A DNA stretch of 64,000 bases from Reichenbachiella ulvae (GTDB lineage Bacteria > Bacteroidota > Bacteroidia > Cytophagales > Cyclobacteriaceae), in contig NZ_JAOYOD010000001.1 of assembly GCF_025833875.1 (NCBI RefSeq), positions 1,736,001-1,800,000 of the forward strand, in the 5' to 3' direction. Shown one piece after another: positions 18,551 to 27,929 of this stretch. Numbering within the stretch: position 1 is the stretch's first letter; the number at the start of each line of letters is the position of its first letter. A program made the translations under genes and the position numbers. Under the pieces are notes generated by a model. That model made no database searches. It had not been told where the DNA came from and saw only the letters and a program-made list of their open reading frames with translations.

Positions 18551-19612
18551 ATGCAAGATAGACGCTACGACATAGACTGGCTCAGAGTCATTACCATCGG
18601 CTTACTGCTGATATATCATATTGGCATCTCTTTTCAACCATGGGCCAGCCTGATCTACTTCATCCAAAGCCCAAAGCCAGCGACCTGGCTTTGGGCTCCT
18701 ATGGCCTTCCTCAATATTTGGCGGATCCCATTGCTCTTTTTCGTCTCTGGAATGGGTGTCTGTTTCGCAATGAGACAAAGAAACTGGAAAGGTCTAATGC
18801 TAGAAAGAAGCCGTCGGATATTCCTACCTCTCGTCTTCGGAATAGTGGCACTCGTACCGATACATATCTTCATCTTTCAAGCGAATGCTGGAGTTTCACT
18901 GAAGTACATGCCGGATCAGGGACATCTTTGGTTTCTCACCAATATTTTCGTGTATACGCTGATACTGTCTCCATTTTTCTTTTTGATCAAGAGGCATGAA
19001 AATTCCCGGATCAACCAGGTAGTCAAAAATCTTATGGGTCATCCCCTGGGTATTGCAGTCATGATGTTGCTGTTCATGGCTGAGGCTTATCTATTGAACC
19101 CTCCCATTTTCGAGTTCTATGCGCAGGGCAATCATGGATTCTTTCTGGGAATGCTGGCCTTTTTATTCGGATACCTGATGGTGTACAATGGCGAGGCTTT
19201 CTGGAATTTGATCCTACGAGTTCGCTGGGCTTTGCTCATACTTGGTATAGCACTTTTTGCCTTGAGACTTTTGGTAATGAATCTCAAATCTCCCTTATAT
19301 CTAATGAGCCTAGAATCCAACATTTGGGTCCTCACTGCTTTGGCCTTTGGACTGAAATATCTCAATAGACCCAGCCAGGCCCTTAGCACACTAAGCCAGG
19401 CGGCCTACCCCATTTACATCATTCACATGATTTGGCAGTACCTGGGAGCCAAATGGATTTTCAGTTTTGAGCTTCCTAGCTATGTGCAGTGGTTGATGCT
19501 GATGAGCTTCACATTTGCCACATGCTATCTGACTTATGATCTATTGATTCGAAGAATCCCGTTGATCAGACCTCTTTTTGGCCTTCCATATCAACAGAAG
19601 AAAGCAAGCTAA
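18551..19612 (+). CDS. Membrane acyltransferase (acyltransferase 3 family)
   Basis: 353 aa with about ten transmembrane helices. The start 'DIDWLRVITIGLLLIYHIGISF' has the R/H pair of the acyltransferase-3 family (D-x-L-R ... H). 'HLWFLTNIFVYTLILSP' is the second family motif. Such enzymes transfer acyl groups (acetyl, succinyl and others) to sugars, peptidoglycan, lipids or glucans at the cytoplasmic membrane. The substrate is not evident. It sits in an operon with the ankyrin lipoprotein and may be under the divergent membrane-bound regulator. Confidence 0.85.
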   Translation: MQDRRYDIDWLRVITIGLLLIYHIGISFQPWASLIYFIQSPKPATWLWAPMAFLNIWRIPLLFFVSGMGVCFAMRQRNWKGLMLERSRRIFLPLVFGIVALVPIHIFIFQANAGVSLKYMPDQGHLWFLTNIFVYTLILSPFFFLIKRHENSRINQVVKNLMGHPLGIAVMMLLFMAEAYLLNPPIFEFYAQGNHGFFLGMLAFLFGYLMVYNGEAFWNLILRVRWALLILGIALFALRLLVMNLKSPLYLMSLESNIWVLTALAFGLKYLNRPSQALSTLSQAAYPIYIIHMIWQYLGAKWIFSFELPSYVQWLMLMSFTFATCYLTYDLLIRRIPLIRPLFGLPYQQKKAS

Positions 19613-19689
19613 ACGCCTGAAGATCTATCCTTAAGCAACAACTTTCTGAAAAATAATTTCGGAATCTTGAAACCTTTTACTAGAATTGC

Positions 19690-19713
19690 AGTGTATTAGT
19701 TAAGTAATACACT
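19690..19713. promoter_or_regulatory. YtrA-type operator
   Basis: Inverted repeat AGTGTATTA-GTTAAG-TAATACACT with nine perfect base pairs per arm, ending 15 bp before the ATPase start. The operon encodes a short GntR regulator of the YtrA type, whose family binds similar GTGTATTA-type dyads, so autoregulation is likely. Confidence 0.75.
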
Positions 19714-19728
19714 AGAATACTGATCTAA

Positions 19729-20562
19729 ATGATAGATATTAAAAACCTTTCTTTCAACTATGGTCAAAAGCAAATGCTCTTTGACCAACTTAACCTGAGC
19801 TTGCCGGCAGGACATATATATGGACTGCTCGGCAAGAACGGGGCAGGCAAATCCACCTTGATCAAAATGATCACCGGTCTGCTTTTTCCAAAAACAGGCC
19901 AGATCGAAGTGATTGATCATGTTCCGCAAAATCGTCGTCCCGACTTTTTGCAAGAGGTTTATTTAGTAACAGAGGAATTCCAATTGCCTGACATGTCACT
20001 CAAGCGATACCTGAATCTCTACAGTTCATTCTACCCCAGATTCAATCACGAAAATTTCGAACAATACATTCAGGAGTTTCAACTCAGCATGGATGATAAG
20101 CTGAACGCTATCTCCTATGGACAAAAGAAAAAATTTCTATTGTCCTTCGGATTGGCTACAAACTGTCGTCTGCTACTGCTCGACGAACCCACCAATGGAT
20201 TGGACATCCCTTCGAAAAGTCAGTTTAGAAAGGTGGTTGCCAGTGCCATACATGAAGAGCGAAGTTTTGTGATCTCCACCCACCAGGTCAGAGACATGGA
20301 GCATCTGATAGATCCTATTATCATCCTGGATGAAGGACAGATTGTCTTTTTTGAAGATTTTGAATCCATCACTCAGAAAATATCGATGGGCAAAACCAAG
20401 GAACTACCGGATGAAGGGGTGATATATGCCGAATCCACTTTCGGACAATATACCATAGTGACAGAAAACGATGGCGAAAACGAAGGGAATTTCAACTTAG
20501 AACTACTCTTCAATGCGGTGACACAGAATAAAGAAAAGTTTTATCAAATCTTCAATTCCTAG
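19729..20562 (+). CDS. ABC transporter ATP-binding protein
   Basis: 277 aa. Walker A 'GLLGKNGAGKSTLIK' is near residue 37, an atypical signature 'ISYGQKKKFLLS' near 128, Walker B 'RLLLLDEPTNGLD' near 150 and the H-loop in 'ISTHQ'. Residues 215-277 form a small extra domain. The signature has Y in place of the usual S before GQ and K for R, as in many YtrB/BcrA-type exporters. It should energise export or membrane-stress functions with the membrane protein encoded 4 nt downstream. Confidence 0.9.
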   Translation: MIDIKNLSFNYGQKQMLFDQLNLSLPAGHIYGLLGKNGAGKSTLIKMITGLLFPKTGQIEVIDHVPQNRRPDFLQEVYLVTEEFQLPDMSLKRYLNLYSSFYPRFNHENFEQYIQEFQLSMDDKLNAISYGQKKKFLLSFGLATNCRLLLLDEPTNGLDIPSKSQFRKVVASAIHEERSFVISTHQVRDMEHLIDPIIILDEGQIVFFEDFESITQKISMGKTKELPDEGVIYAESTFGQYTIVTENDGENEGNFNLELLFNAVTQNKEKFYQIFNS

Positions 20563-20566
20563 TACC

Positions 20567-21319
20567 ATGAATAAACATTTCGACCTCAATCGATTCTGGC
20601 TACTTGTGAAACTGGAACTTTTCCAATTCAGAAAAGGAATATTGATCACGCTAGACATCACGATGGGAATGCTCTTCTTCTTTGGCTTCTTGCTCGCTAT
20701 AATAGTAGACCCAAGTTTAATCGTTTACGAACATCATCAAAACTATGCCTTCACCCTATTGGCAGGAGGATTTGTACTTAGTAGTTTGGCCTTCAGAGAT
20801 CTCAGCTCTCCTCTGAAACGCAGTAGGTTTCTAACCTTGCCCGTTTCAGCTTTTGAGCGCTTTCTGAGTATGTGGCTACTGACTTGCCTTGGTTGGGTAT
20901 TGCTCTACAGTTTCACTTTTTGGGTATTTGTCCAACTGGCCAACCCACTTGGACGTGCACTCTTCGGTCATGTTACCTTTGAGGAGTTCGACCCACTTGG
21001 TCCCTTTGCTTTAATGATGATCAAAATATATGTGGTCTTACAGGGTATTTTCCTCGTAGGCGCTACCCAGTTTAGGTCCTATGTACTACCCAAAACGCTG
21101 GCGACTTTGATAATAGTAGCCATCCCAATGGCCGTGATGCTATACTTGGGAGTAGGTGAAAGAATGGAAGACAATGAAATGTGTCTGGTAGAATCCGAAA
21201 AGCTGGTCCAATCGACCAGTCACATATTCTGGCAAGGCATTGTATATGCTTTTTGGTGGGGATTGGCACCTCTTTGCTGGGTACTCACTTATCTGGGGCT
21301 GAGAGAACAGGAGGCTTAA
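20567..21319 (+). CDS. ABC-transporter-associated membrane protein (putative permease)
   Basis: 250 aa with six predicted hydrophobic helices ('GILITLDITMGMLFFFGFLLAI', 'AFTLLAGGFVLSSLAF', 'WLLTCLGWVLLYSFTFWVFV' and others). The layout is that of ABC-2-like permeases paired with BcrA/YtrB-type ATPases. It has no strong sequence signature of its own; the assignment comes from topology and its place 4 nt after the ATPase and 1 nt before the GntR gene. Confidence 0.75.
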   Translation: MNKHFDLNRFWLLVKLELFQFRKGILITLDITMGMLFFFGFLLAIIVDPSLIVYEHHQNYAFTLLAGGFVLSSLAFRDLSSPLKRSRFLTLPVSAFERFLSMWLLTCLGWVLLYSFTFWVFVQLANPLGRALFGHVTFEEFDPLGPFALMMIKIYVVLQGIFLVGATQFRSYVLPKTLATLIIVAIPMAVMLYLGVGERMEDNEMCLVESEKLVQSTSHIFWQGIVYAFWWGLAPLCWVLTYLGLREQEA

Positions 21320-21320
21320 A

Positions 21321-21689
21321 ATGGATTTCAACGACAATCAGGCCATATACCTTCAAATTGCAGAATTGCTCTGTGAAAACATCTTAACCCAGGAATGGAA
21401 ACCGGGCGATAGAATCCCGTCCGTTCGCGAAACGGCCATCAACATGGAAGTCAACCCAAACACTGTCATGAGAACATTTAACTATCTACAAGAAAAAGAA
21501 ATCATTTTCAACAAAAGAGGAATCGGGTACTTTGTCTCTGAGCAAGGATATGCCAAAACCATGGAGTTGAAAAAGAATGACTTCATCCATCAGGAACTAC
21601 CCCGAATATTCAAAGAGATGACGCTACTCAACATGTCGATGAAGGATGTAGAAGCCCTATTTGAAGACTATCAATCTAAAAACCTCTAA
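21321..21689 (+). CDS. GntR family transcriptional regulator, YtrA subfamily
   Basis: 122 aa. The N-terminal winged helix-turn-helix is of the GntR type ('IYLQIAELLCENILTQEWKPGDRIPSVRETA', 'EVNPNTVMRTFNYLQEKEII'). Only about 50 residues follow, the hallmark of the YtrA subfamily, which lacks a large ligand-binding domain. It very probably represses its own operon through the dyad at 19690-19713. Confidence 0.92.
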   Translation: MDFNDNQAIYLQIAELLCENILTQEWKPGDRIPSVRETAINMEVNPNTVMRTFNYLQEKEIIFNKRGIGYFVSEQGYAKTMELKKNDFIHQELPRIFKEMTLLNMSMKDVEALFEDYQSKNL

Positions 21690-21710
21690 CTACCCAAACT
21701 ATAAATCACC

Positions 21711-22226
21711 ATGAAAACAAGTAAAAAAATACTACTCACCTTCACTGGGGTATTGATTGCCCTACTGATATGCGGCATGATGCTCCTGAGAAGTGATCTG
21801 GAGGCCCTACCCAATATTGGGTACGAATACGAGACAGTCTCAAGTAATCAATTCCACTCGATAAAGGTGGATGGCAACTGGTCTATCAAGCTGCGCCAAA
21901 GAGCGCAACACAAAGTAGAAGTAGAAGGCCGTGCTAAGGATATCATGAACAAGTTATTCAAAGTAGATAATGGGGTTTTAATGATAACAAAACATGAAAA
22001 CCCTGAGAATCAAGCGCTCCATTTGAGGATTTCATCTCCCCTAATCAATAAAATAGATGCCAGCAATGGGACCGAAATCTATATGGATGGATTTGATTCA
22101 GATTCTTTAGAGATCAGATTAGAAAACAATAGTTCATTTATCAGTTCGGAAAACATGTTGGAAAAGACCACCATCGAAACTTCAGGTAATTCGTGGATTC
22201 AGCTGATAGATGATCCGATGAAATAG
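21711..22226 (+). CDS. DUF2807 (head GIN) domain protein
   Basis: 171 aa. An N-terminal signal anchor ('ILLTFTGVLIALLICGMMLL') is followed by a repetitive beta domain typical of DUF2807, with 'FHSIKVDGNWSIKLRQRAQHKVEVEG' as the opening. This is expected to be a short periplasmic or surface beta-helix. It closes the ABC/GntR operon 21 nt after the regulator gene. Function unknown. Confidence 0.75.
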   Translation: MKTSKKILLTFTGVLIALLICGMMLLRSDLEALPNIGYEYETVSSNQFHSIKVDGNWSIKLRQRAQHKVEVEGRAKDIMNKLFKVDNGVLMITKHENPENQALHLRISSPLINKIDASNGTEIYMDGFDSDSLEIRLENNSSFISSENMLEKTTIETSGNSWIQLIDDPMK

Positions 22227-22445
22227 TAATGCATAGAAATACTGGTTGAGGCAAATGCCTGACCGGGAACCACTGGAAAAACAGTTAATTGTAAAATAGT
22301 GTTTAATTGATCTAGAATCTGATATTGAGCACCAAAATCCAGTTGTACACAGGTCCTTCTAAATGAGAAAAAAGCCATTGAGAATGAATATCACCTATTA
22401 TTTCTGACAGCCATCAGGCAAGTCAAGACCAAATAATAATTAACT

Positions 22446-22463
22446 CCTGCATGACAATGCAGG
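22446..22463 (+). promoter_or_regulatory. Leader hairpin before TonB-dependent receptor
   Basis: In the 261-bp gap 22227-22487 the only clear structure is CCTGCAT-GACA-ATGCAGG (7-bp stem), 24 nt before the receptor start. It has no T-run, so it is not a terminator. It could affect mRNA stability or bind a dimeric protein. Confidence 0.3.
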
Positions 22464-22487
22464 CTTAAACCACTAATTCAAACTAAA

Positions 22488-24920
22488 ATGAAACAAGTTA
22501 GTTCACGGGTATGTTTTACCCTTGCCATACTGCTAATTGGATTTGCAGTTAGTGCTCAGCAGTTAACACAAAGCATCCGCGGTACACTTAAGGATGTGGC
22601 CAGTCATGAGGCAATTATTGGAGCCAATATCACCGTAAAAGGCTCCTCTCCTATCATAGGCGCCAGTACGGATATCAATGGTGTATTCGAATTGTCTGAT
22701 GTGCCTGTTGGCCGAGTCACACTTCAAATCTCTTCTATAGGATACATCAGTCAAAGCATCCCAAACATCATAGTGGATTCTGGCAAGGAAGTCATCCTCA
22801 ACCTGAAAATGGAAGAGTCTATTGTTCAAATGGACGAGATCGTCATCCAGTCAGAAGAGCAAGAGGGAAGACCCATCAACGACATGGCCCTGGTCAGTGC
22901 CAGATCCCTGTCACCAGAGCAAACTCAACGTTTTCCAGGAGGGTTTAATGATCCTTCTCGTGCAGTATCCAATTTCGCTGGAGTCAATGCCAAACCAGAT
23001 GGAGGTAATGAAATCATCGTGCGAGGCAATGCGCCTAAATATGTGCAATGGAGACTAGAAGGGATTGAGATCACCAACCCGAATCATTTCGCAGATCAAA
23101 GCACCACCAGTGGATCCATCAGCGCACTTAACAACAACATGCTATCGACTTCAGACTTCTATACAGGGGCCTTCTCTGCAGAGTATGGAGATGCACTGTC
23201 CGCAGTATACGACGTCCGACTCAGGAGTGGTAACAATCAAAAACGAGAAACCATAGCTGGCGTGGGGTTATTAGGAACAGATTTGACTTTCGAGGGGCCC
23301 TTTAGTCCAAAAAGCAATGCCTCCTATGTCGTCAACTATAGATATTCTACCATTTCTTTGATCAACGAGATTGGTCTAGCAGATGTCAATGGAGTACCGG
23401 TATTTCAAGATGCAGCCTTCAAGCTGAACTTTCCTACTCAAAAGGCTGGAAGCTTTTCACTATTTGGGTTGAGTGGCCTTAGCCATTTCATCTTTGAAGA
23501 TGTAAAACCAGACATATGGGAGACACCCGGAGATGAAGCCAGGAATGCTTCCATACATGAAGATTACCAAAAGCAGGCGCACTTGATCAATTTGGGCTTT
23601 TCTCATCACATCCCTATTACCAAATCTAGCTTCCTGAACACCACGCTGCTCTATTCTAATGAAGGCATAGCAGATGATGTTTATGAATATGGCATCATGA
23701 GTAGCAACTCTGACTCGAACCAGGATTCAATCGTCAACAGACAAAAAAATTTCGATAATCAGCTGATCAAAAGCGCAATCAGATCAGCTCTCACCTACCA
23801 TCACAAATTCAACGCGAAACACAAAGTAGAGCTGGGAACCAAATATGCTCGACTCGACTACATGATGGAGCAAAGCATGCTCAATGACACAAAAGACCAA
23901 AGAATCACAGGAGTAGATTTTGATGAAAACATCAGTACATTAAGAAACTTCATCAGCTGGCGATATAGAATTAACAACCAACTGACGCTGGTTACAGGTC
24001 TGCACAATATGAATGTACTGTACAATCATAAATCTACATTGGAGCCCAGGTTCTCTATCAACTGGCAGTTGGCACCCAACATGTCGATCCATGCCGGCTA
24101 TGGCAGTCATAGCTCGATGGAGACCATTCATCACTACTTTGCCAAAGTAGAACAAGAGGATGGCAGCTACTCGGAACCTAACAAGGACCTAGATCTGCTG
24201 AAGGCTCATCACTACGTCCTGGGCATCACCCAGTACATAGGTGAGCAGATGAGGCTTTCAGTCGAGATGTACTACCAATACCTTTATGACCTACCTGTGG
24301 CTAGTGATTCCAGCTACTTTTCCACTATCAATGAAGGAACAGACTTTCAGCATATCACTTTGGTAAACGCGGGCAAAGGACAGAACTACGGCCTGGAACT
24401 TACTCTAGAACGCTTCTTTGCCAACAACTACCACTACATGATCAATGGCTCAGTTTATCAATCCAAATATGAGACGCTGGAGGGAATAGAAAGGAATACC
24501 AAATTCAACAGCGAGTATGTCTTCAACCTACTGGCCGGAAAGGACTTTGTTAATCTGGGCAAAAAGCGCAATCAGGTGCTGAGCATCAACCTTAGAGCCT
24601 ACTATGGTGGTGCACAGAAAATCATCCCTCTCCTCAGGGACGATCAACAAAACCTGAACGTCGATCCGGCCAACAACCAATATTGGGATTATGACAAAGC
24701 CTATAATGATGGGCTAGACGATCTTTTTCAAACAACCCTTTCTGTCAGCTACAAATGGAACCGACCTAAGGCGACTCACGAGCTTTTTGTCGACCTCAAT
24801 AACCTGACTGGAAACGATGGAAGAATAACCGAATACTACGACGAATCTGAACCCAACAATATCGGATATCTGCGCCAGTTCGAATTCTTCCCTAACCTGA
24901 TGTATAAAGTTTATTTCTAA
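22488..24920 (+). CDS. TonB-dependent receptor with carboxypeptidase-regulatory-like domain
   Basis: 810 aa outer-membrane receptor. The signal peptide ends near 'AVSAQ' (residue 24). A carboxypeptidase-D regulatory-like beta-sandwich covers about 30-115 ('IRGTLKDVASHEAIIGANITVKGS', 'GVFELSDVPVGRVTLQISSIGY'). The plug domain is at about 130-240 ('PGGFNDPSRAVSNFAGVNAKPDGGNEIIVRGN'). A ~22-strand barrel runs to the C-terminal aromatic 'LMYKVYF'. It imports an unknown ligand (siderophore, metal complex, peptide or glycan) using TonB energy. No SusD partner follows. The small proteins downstream, one with a metal-chaperone-like fold, hint at metal handling, but that is inference. Confidence 0.9.
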   Translation: MKQVSSRVCFTLAILLIGFAVSAQQLTQSIRGTLKDVASHEAIIGANITVKGSSPIIGASTDINGVFELSDVPVGRVTLQISSIGYISQSIPNIIVDSGKEVILNLKMEESIVQMDEIVIQSEEQEGRPINDMALVSARSLSPEQTQRFPGGFNDPSRAVSNFAGVNAKPDGGNEIIVRGNAPKYVQWRLEGIEITNPNHFADQSTTSGSISALNNNMLSTSDFYTGAFSAEYGDALSAVYDVRLRSGNNQKRETIAGVGLLGTDLTFEGPFSPKSNASYVVNYRYSTISLINEIGLADVNGVPVFQDAAFKLNFPTQKAGSFSLFGLSGLSHFIFEDVKPDIWETPGDEARNASIHEDYQKQAHLINLGFSHHIPITKSSFLNTTLLYSNEGIADDVYEYGIMSSNSDSNQDSIVNRQKNFDNQLIKSAIRSALTYHHKFNAKHKVELGTKYARLDYMMEQSMLNDTKDQRITGVDFDENISTLRNFISWRYRINNQLTLVTGLHNMNVLYNHKSTLEPRFSINWQLAPNMSIHAGYGSHSSMETIHHYFAKVEQEDGSYSEPNKDLDLLKAHHYVLGITQYIGEQMRLSVEMYYQYLYDLPVASDSSYFSTINEGTDFQHITLVNAGKGQNYGLELTLERFFANNYHYMINGSVYQSKYETLEGIERNTKFNSEYVFNLLAGKDFVNLGKKRNQVLSINLRAYYGGAQKIIPLLRDDQQNLNVDPANNQYWDYDKAYNDGLDDLFQTTLSVSYKWNRPKATHELFVDLNNLTGNDGRITEYYDESEPNNIGYLRQFEFFPNLMYKVYF

Positions 24921-24931
24921 AACAAATAACC

Positions 24932-25150
24932 ATGAACACTGATTGTAAAAACATAAACCACGAAACCATGAAAAGTTCTAAAAACTTCGGAGGCTCTCCG
25001 AGCTGCATTTACTTCCTTGGCATGATAGGAGCTGCGGTGTATTTCATCTCCAATGCCGCTGGCTTTTGGGCGGGTGTATTGGGCTTTTTAAAAGCCCTGG
25101 TATGGCCTGCATTTTTTGTATTCGAAGCTTTCCAATACCTCAGCATATGA
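24932..25150 (+). CDS. Small two-helix membrane protein
   Basis: 72 aa from the first ATG; the ATG at 24968 (60 aa, 'MKSSKNFGGSPSCIYFLG') may be the real start because the conserved-looking part begins there. Two hydrophobic segments are seen ('CIYFLGMIGAAVYFISNAAG' and 'VLGFLKALVWPAFFVFEAF'). It lies 11 nt after the receptor and overlaps the next small gene by 4 nt (ATGA), so the three form an operon. Similar short proteins occur in Bacteroidota without known function. Confidence 0.7.
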   Translation: MNTDCKNINHETMKSSKNFGGSPSCIYFLGMIGAAVYFISNAAGFWAGVLGFLKALVWPAFFVFEAFQYLSI

Positions 25151-25377
25151 ATCAGGAAGTCTCTCATGTATTGGTATTCAAAACGAATATCCAGACCCAT
25201 CAGCGAGCCAAGAGCCTTCGCCCCCTGCTAAACAACCATCCAACCATATTGGATTGGTCGGTGGATACCGAAGATGTCGACAAGGTGCTGCGAGTCGTCG
25301 CAAAACAAAGCCTGAAAGAAAGAGAAGTGATTTCGCTAGTGGTGAATCAAGGCTTCTTTTGTGAGGAGCTGGAGTGA
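25147..25377 (+). CDS. Small HMA-like (ferredoxin-fold) protein
   Basis: 76 aa from the ATG at 25147, which overlaps the preceding stop. The pattern of 'VLVFKTNIQT', then 'LLNNHPTILDWSVDTEDVDKVLRVV', resembles the beta-alpha-beta fold of heavy-metal-associated domains. The metal-binding CxxC is missing. A regulatory or docking role next to the receptor is conceivable; no firm function. Confidence 0.65.
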   Translation: MNQEVSHVLVFKTNIQTHQRAKSLRPLLNNHPTILDWSVDTEDVDKVLRVVAKQSLKEREVISLVVNQGFFCEELE

Positions 25378-25403
25378 GTTCAAAACAAGACTCCCCCTTT
25401 GAA

Positions 25404-26558
25404 GCAGGGCTGTTGCATTCTAAAAAATGGATTAACTTGAAAATTAAAAATGGCATCAGAAAGTATCATTTGGTATTTAGGAAAAGTGAAGGATCACAGG
25501 CGTGGTGCGGGTCAGCGACATTCTCTGGAATTGGTACTGGTCATCGTGCTGATGTCGGTAATGAGCGGCTACTATGGTTATCGTGCTATTGGAGATTTTA
25601 TAGAAAGAAATAGAGAGAACTTATTGTCTACTTTTCAGCCCAAACAAGACAGATTACCGACTTTTTATACTATTCGAAGAGTGTTGATGGGATTGGATTT
25701 GATTCCTTTTCTCATCAATTCTATCAGTGGAGTAAAGCCTATGTTTCGATAGAGTCTGGAGAGTGGCTTAGTGTAGATGGCAAGGCCATCGGTGGTACAA
25801 TGAGTGATTATTCAAAGTCGTATCAGAATTTCATCAATCTAGTGACCGTATTCGTTTCCAGACAGAAAATGGTATTAGCCAATGGAGAAGTCATTAACTC
25901 AAAAGAGAGTGAAATACCTGTAGTTCGTCAATTAATAGAGATGCTGGATCTCAAAGATGTGGTCTTTACTATGGATGCTCTTCATTGTCAAAAAAAACGG
26001 TAGAAGTGATTATAGCTAGTGGAAATAATTATGTAATTGGAGTGAAGAAAAATCAAAAGACACTCTACCAGAGCATCGAAAAGTGTGCCCAAGAAAAGCC
26101 TATAGGTTATTATTCTCAGCTAGAGAGAAACAAAGGAAGAATAGAAAATAGAGATGTAACAGTGTTCAATTTGCCAGAGGAAATAAAAAAACAATGGACT
26201 GGTGCACAACACGGCATCAAAATTAGAAGAGAAGTAAAAGTCAATGGACGCTACAGGGAAGAAAACGCGTATTATTTAAGCAGCATAAAGAATGGAAGTG
26301 CATTATTATACAACTATGGGATAAGGAATCATTGGCACATTGAAAACAGTCTACACTGGACCAAAGATGTAACGATGAAAGAAGATGCCTCTAAAATCAG
26401 ATTAGGCAACGCTCCATCAATTATATCCACGCTTAAAAATGGTGCAATGAATATATTTAGAAAACAAGGCATGAATCAAATAGCAAAGGCCACCAGACTG
26501 GTAGCCAATGATATTGAGACTCTAAACAAACTAATCAATTAGAATGCAACAGCCCTGC
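25404..26558 (+). mobile_element. ISAs1-family insertion sequence, copy 1 (transposase broken)
   Basis: 1,155 bp bounded by perfect 19-bp terminal inverted repeats (left end GCAGGGCTGTTGCATTCTA). Flanks of 8 bp are CCTTTGAA (25396-25403) and CCTTTTAA (26559-26566), an imperfect target duplication. The insertion lies inside a C-rich/G-rich palindromic repeat (CCCCC...GGGGG). It is nearly identical to copy 2 at 32232-33387 but has lost one T in a T-run near 25698-25700. It lies between the converging small-protein operon and the binding-protein gene. Confidence 0.93.
25450..26542 (+). pseudogene. ISAs1-family transposase, frameshifted
   Basis: The same coding text as the copy-2 transposase, read in three pieces: 25450-25752, 25800-26003 and 25985-26542. 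The first break is a one-base deletion in the TTTT run at about 25700 (copy 2 has four T). It turns 'GLDFDSFSHQF' into an early stop. The second break, at the A8 run 25990-25997, is shared with copy 2 and may be a programmed frameshift. Because of the extra deletion this copy is probably unable to make full transposase. Confidence 0.88.
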
Positions 26559-26623
26559 CCTTTTAAGGGGGTTAGGGGATGTTAGGTGAGGCAAACAGTT
26601 GTTTGATTCAACACAATGTGCCC

Positions 26624-27748
26624 TCACTCCAACTTCTTATAATAAAAAAGCTCATAGTCCGGCAGCAGCTCTGGATGCAGGATCTTGATATGATCCGCTA
26701 GCAAAAGGTGGGGATTGGCATTTCCCGATTCGAAATAGTCATTTCCGCCACTGGTGGACATTCGCTTGGTATATCCATAGACCTGACCGGTCTTTACTGC
26801 CTCAAAATTAGCGTATCGCTCGTCTGCAGCGACCAATGCTTCGATCGATTGATAATCCGCCACGCCGATCCAAAAATCGGCCTGGTAAGCTTTGGCATAC
26901 ACCGCCTCAAAGTCCAGGTTGATCCAGCCTGTACCAGCAGCATCGGTCCATAGATACTCTGCCCCGGCATCCTTCATCAAGAGGGCATTGTAATTGTTGC
27001 CAGCGGGCATAAACCAGGTCCCACCATATAGGGTTCCCGAAAATACAGAAGGCCTTTCTACATCATTAACCATAGTAGTCAGGGAATCATAGGCCGCTGC
27101 AATCTGAGAAAAATAAGCCTCCGCCTCATCTTCTTTACCCGTCAAATGGCCGATGAATTTGATCCACTCTGCCCTGCCCAAAATATCCGGTTCCAGATAA
27201 TCAGGCGTCATGACCACAGGCTGTCCCAGTTCCTCCAGCTTGGCGAGCTGTCGGTTCTCACTGCCAGAACTAAAAGCCAGGATCACATCAGGATCGATGC
27301 CCAAAATGCGTTCCACATCCAACTGTCCCTCGTGCCCTACCTCTTGCAACAGCCCCTGATCTAGCTGCGAACGTATTGACTCTGAATAGATGTATTGCGT
27401 CTGAGCAAAACCCTTCAAGCGCTGCTCCACGCCCAGGATTTCTAAAAATGCCAGGTGTGTCGTCGAGTTAGAAACAATCGACTGAACAGGATATGGGATC
27501 AAGGTATACTGGGAAGCATCGATAGCTGTGGGTACTTCCCCCTCGTATAGCAGATAGCTGGCGCTCTCATCACTGCCCTGCCACAGTTTATTTACAGTTA
27601 GTACATTGTAGCCCTCATACTCCTCCATCGAAAAGCGCTGGGCATAGCTAACCCCAGAACCTGCAGGCCTGGAGGTTTCTTCTGTATTCTTCTTCTGACA
27701 GGCTAAAACTAAAAAGCCCGCTGCAATAATGACTAGGTTTCGGATCAT
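26624..27748 (-). CDS. ABC transporter substrate-binding lipoprotein (FecB/BtuF type)
   Basis: 374 aa. The signal sequence ends in a lipobox 'FLVLAC' (Cys17), so the protein is lipid-anchored. The fold is that of a periplasmic binding protein with a rigid linker helix: 'RIVSNSTTHLAFLEILG'-like entry, 'VERILGIDPDVILAFSSGSEN' and 'YGGTWFMPAGNNYNALLMKDAGA'. Proteins of this class bind iron-siderophores, haem or cobalamin and pass them to an inner-membrane permease. No permease or ATPase gene is adjacent inside the window, so the transporter partner lies elsewhere (upstream is the repeat array). Confidence 0.85.
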   Translation of the reverse strand: MIRNLVIIAAGFLVLACQKKNTEETSRPAGSGVSYAQRFSMEEYEGYNVLTVNKLWQGSDESASYLLYEGEVPTAIDASQYTLIPYPVQSIVSNSTTHLAFLEILGVEQRLKGFAQTQYIYSESIRSQLDQGLLQEVGHEGQLDVERILGIDPDVILAFSSGSENRQLAKLEELGQPVVMTPDYLEPDILGRAEWIKFIGHLTGKEDEAEAYFSQIAAAYDSLTTMVNDVERPSVFSGTLYGGTWFMPAGNNYNALLMKDAGAEYLWTDAAGTGWINLDFEAVYAKAYQADFWIGVADYQSIEALVAADERYANFEAVKTGQVYGYTKRMSTSGGNDYFESGNANPHLLLADHIKILHPELLPDYELFYYKKLE

Positions 27749-27929
27749 GCCGCAAGCTCGGTTTTTTTCTGCTTTTGCAAAAGAAAGATTGGAAAGATTC
27801 AGGAATCAAAAACCAGGAGTCAAGAGCCAGCAGTAACCCATCCTTCCTTGGTGAAGGTGCCGAAGGCTGAAGCCTGCCTGACGAATGCCCGGGGGTTTAT
27901 GTAGAAATGAACGAAATTCAAAAAAACCG

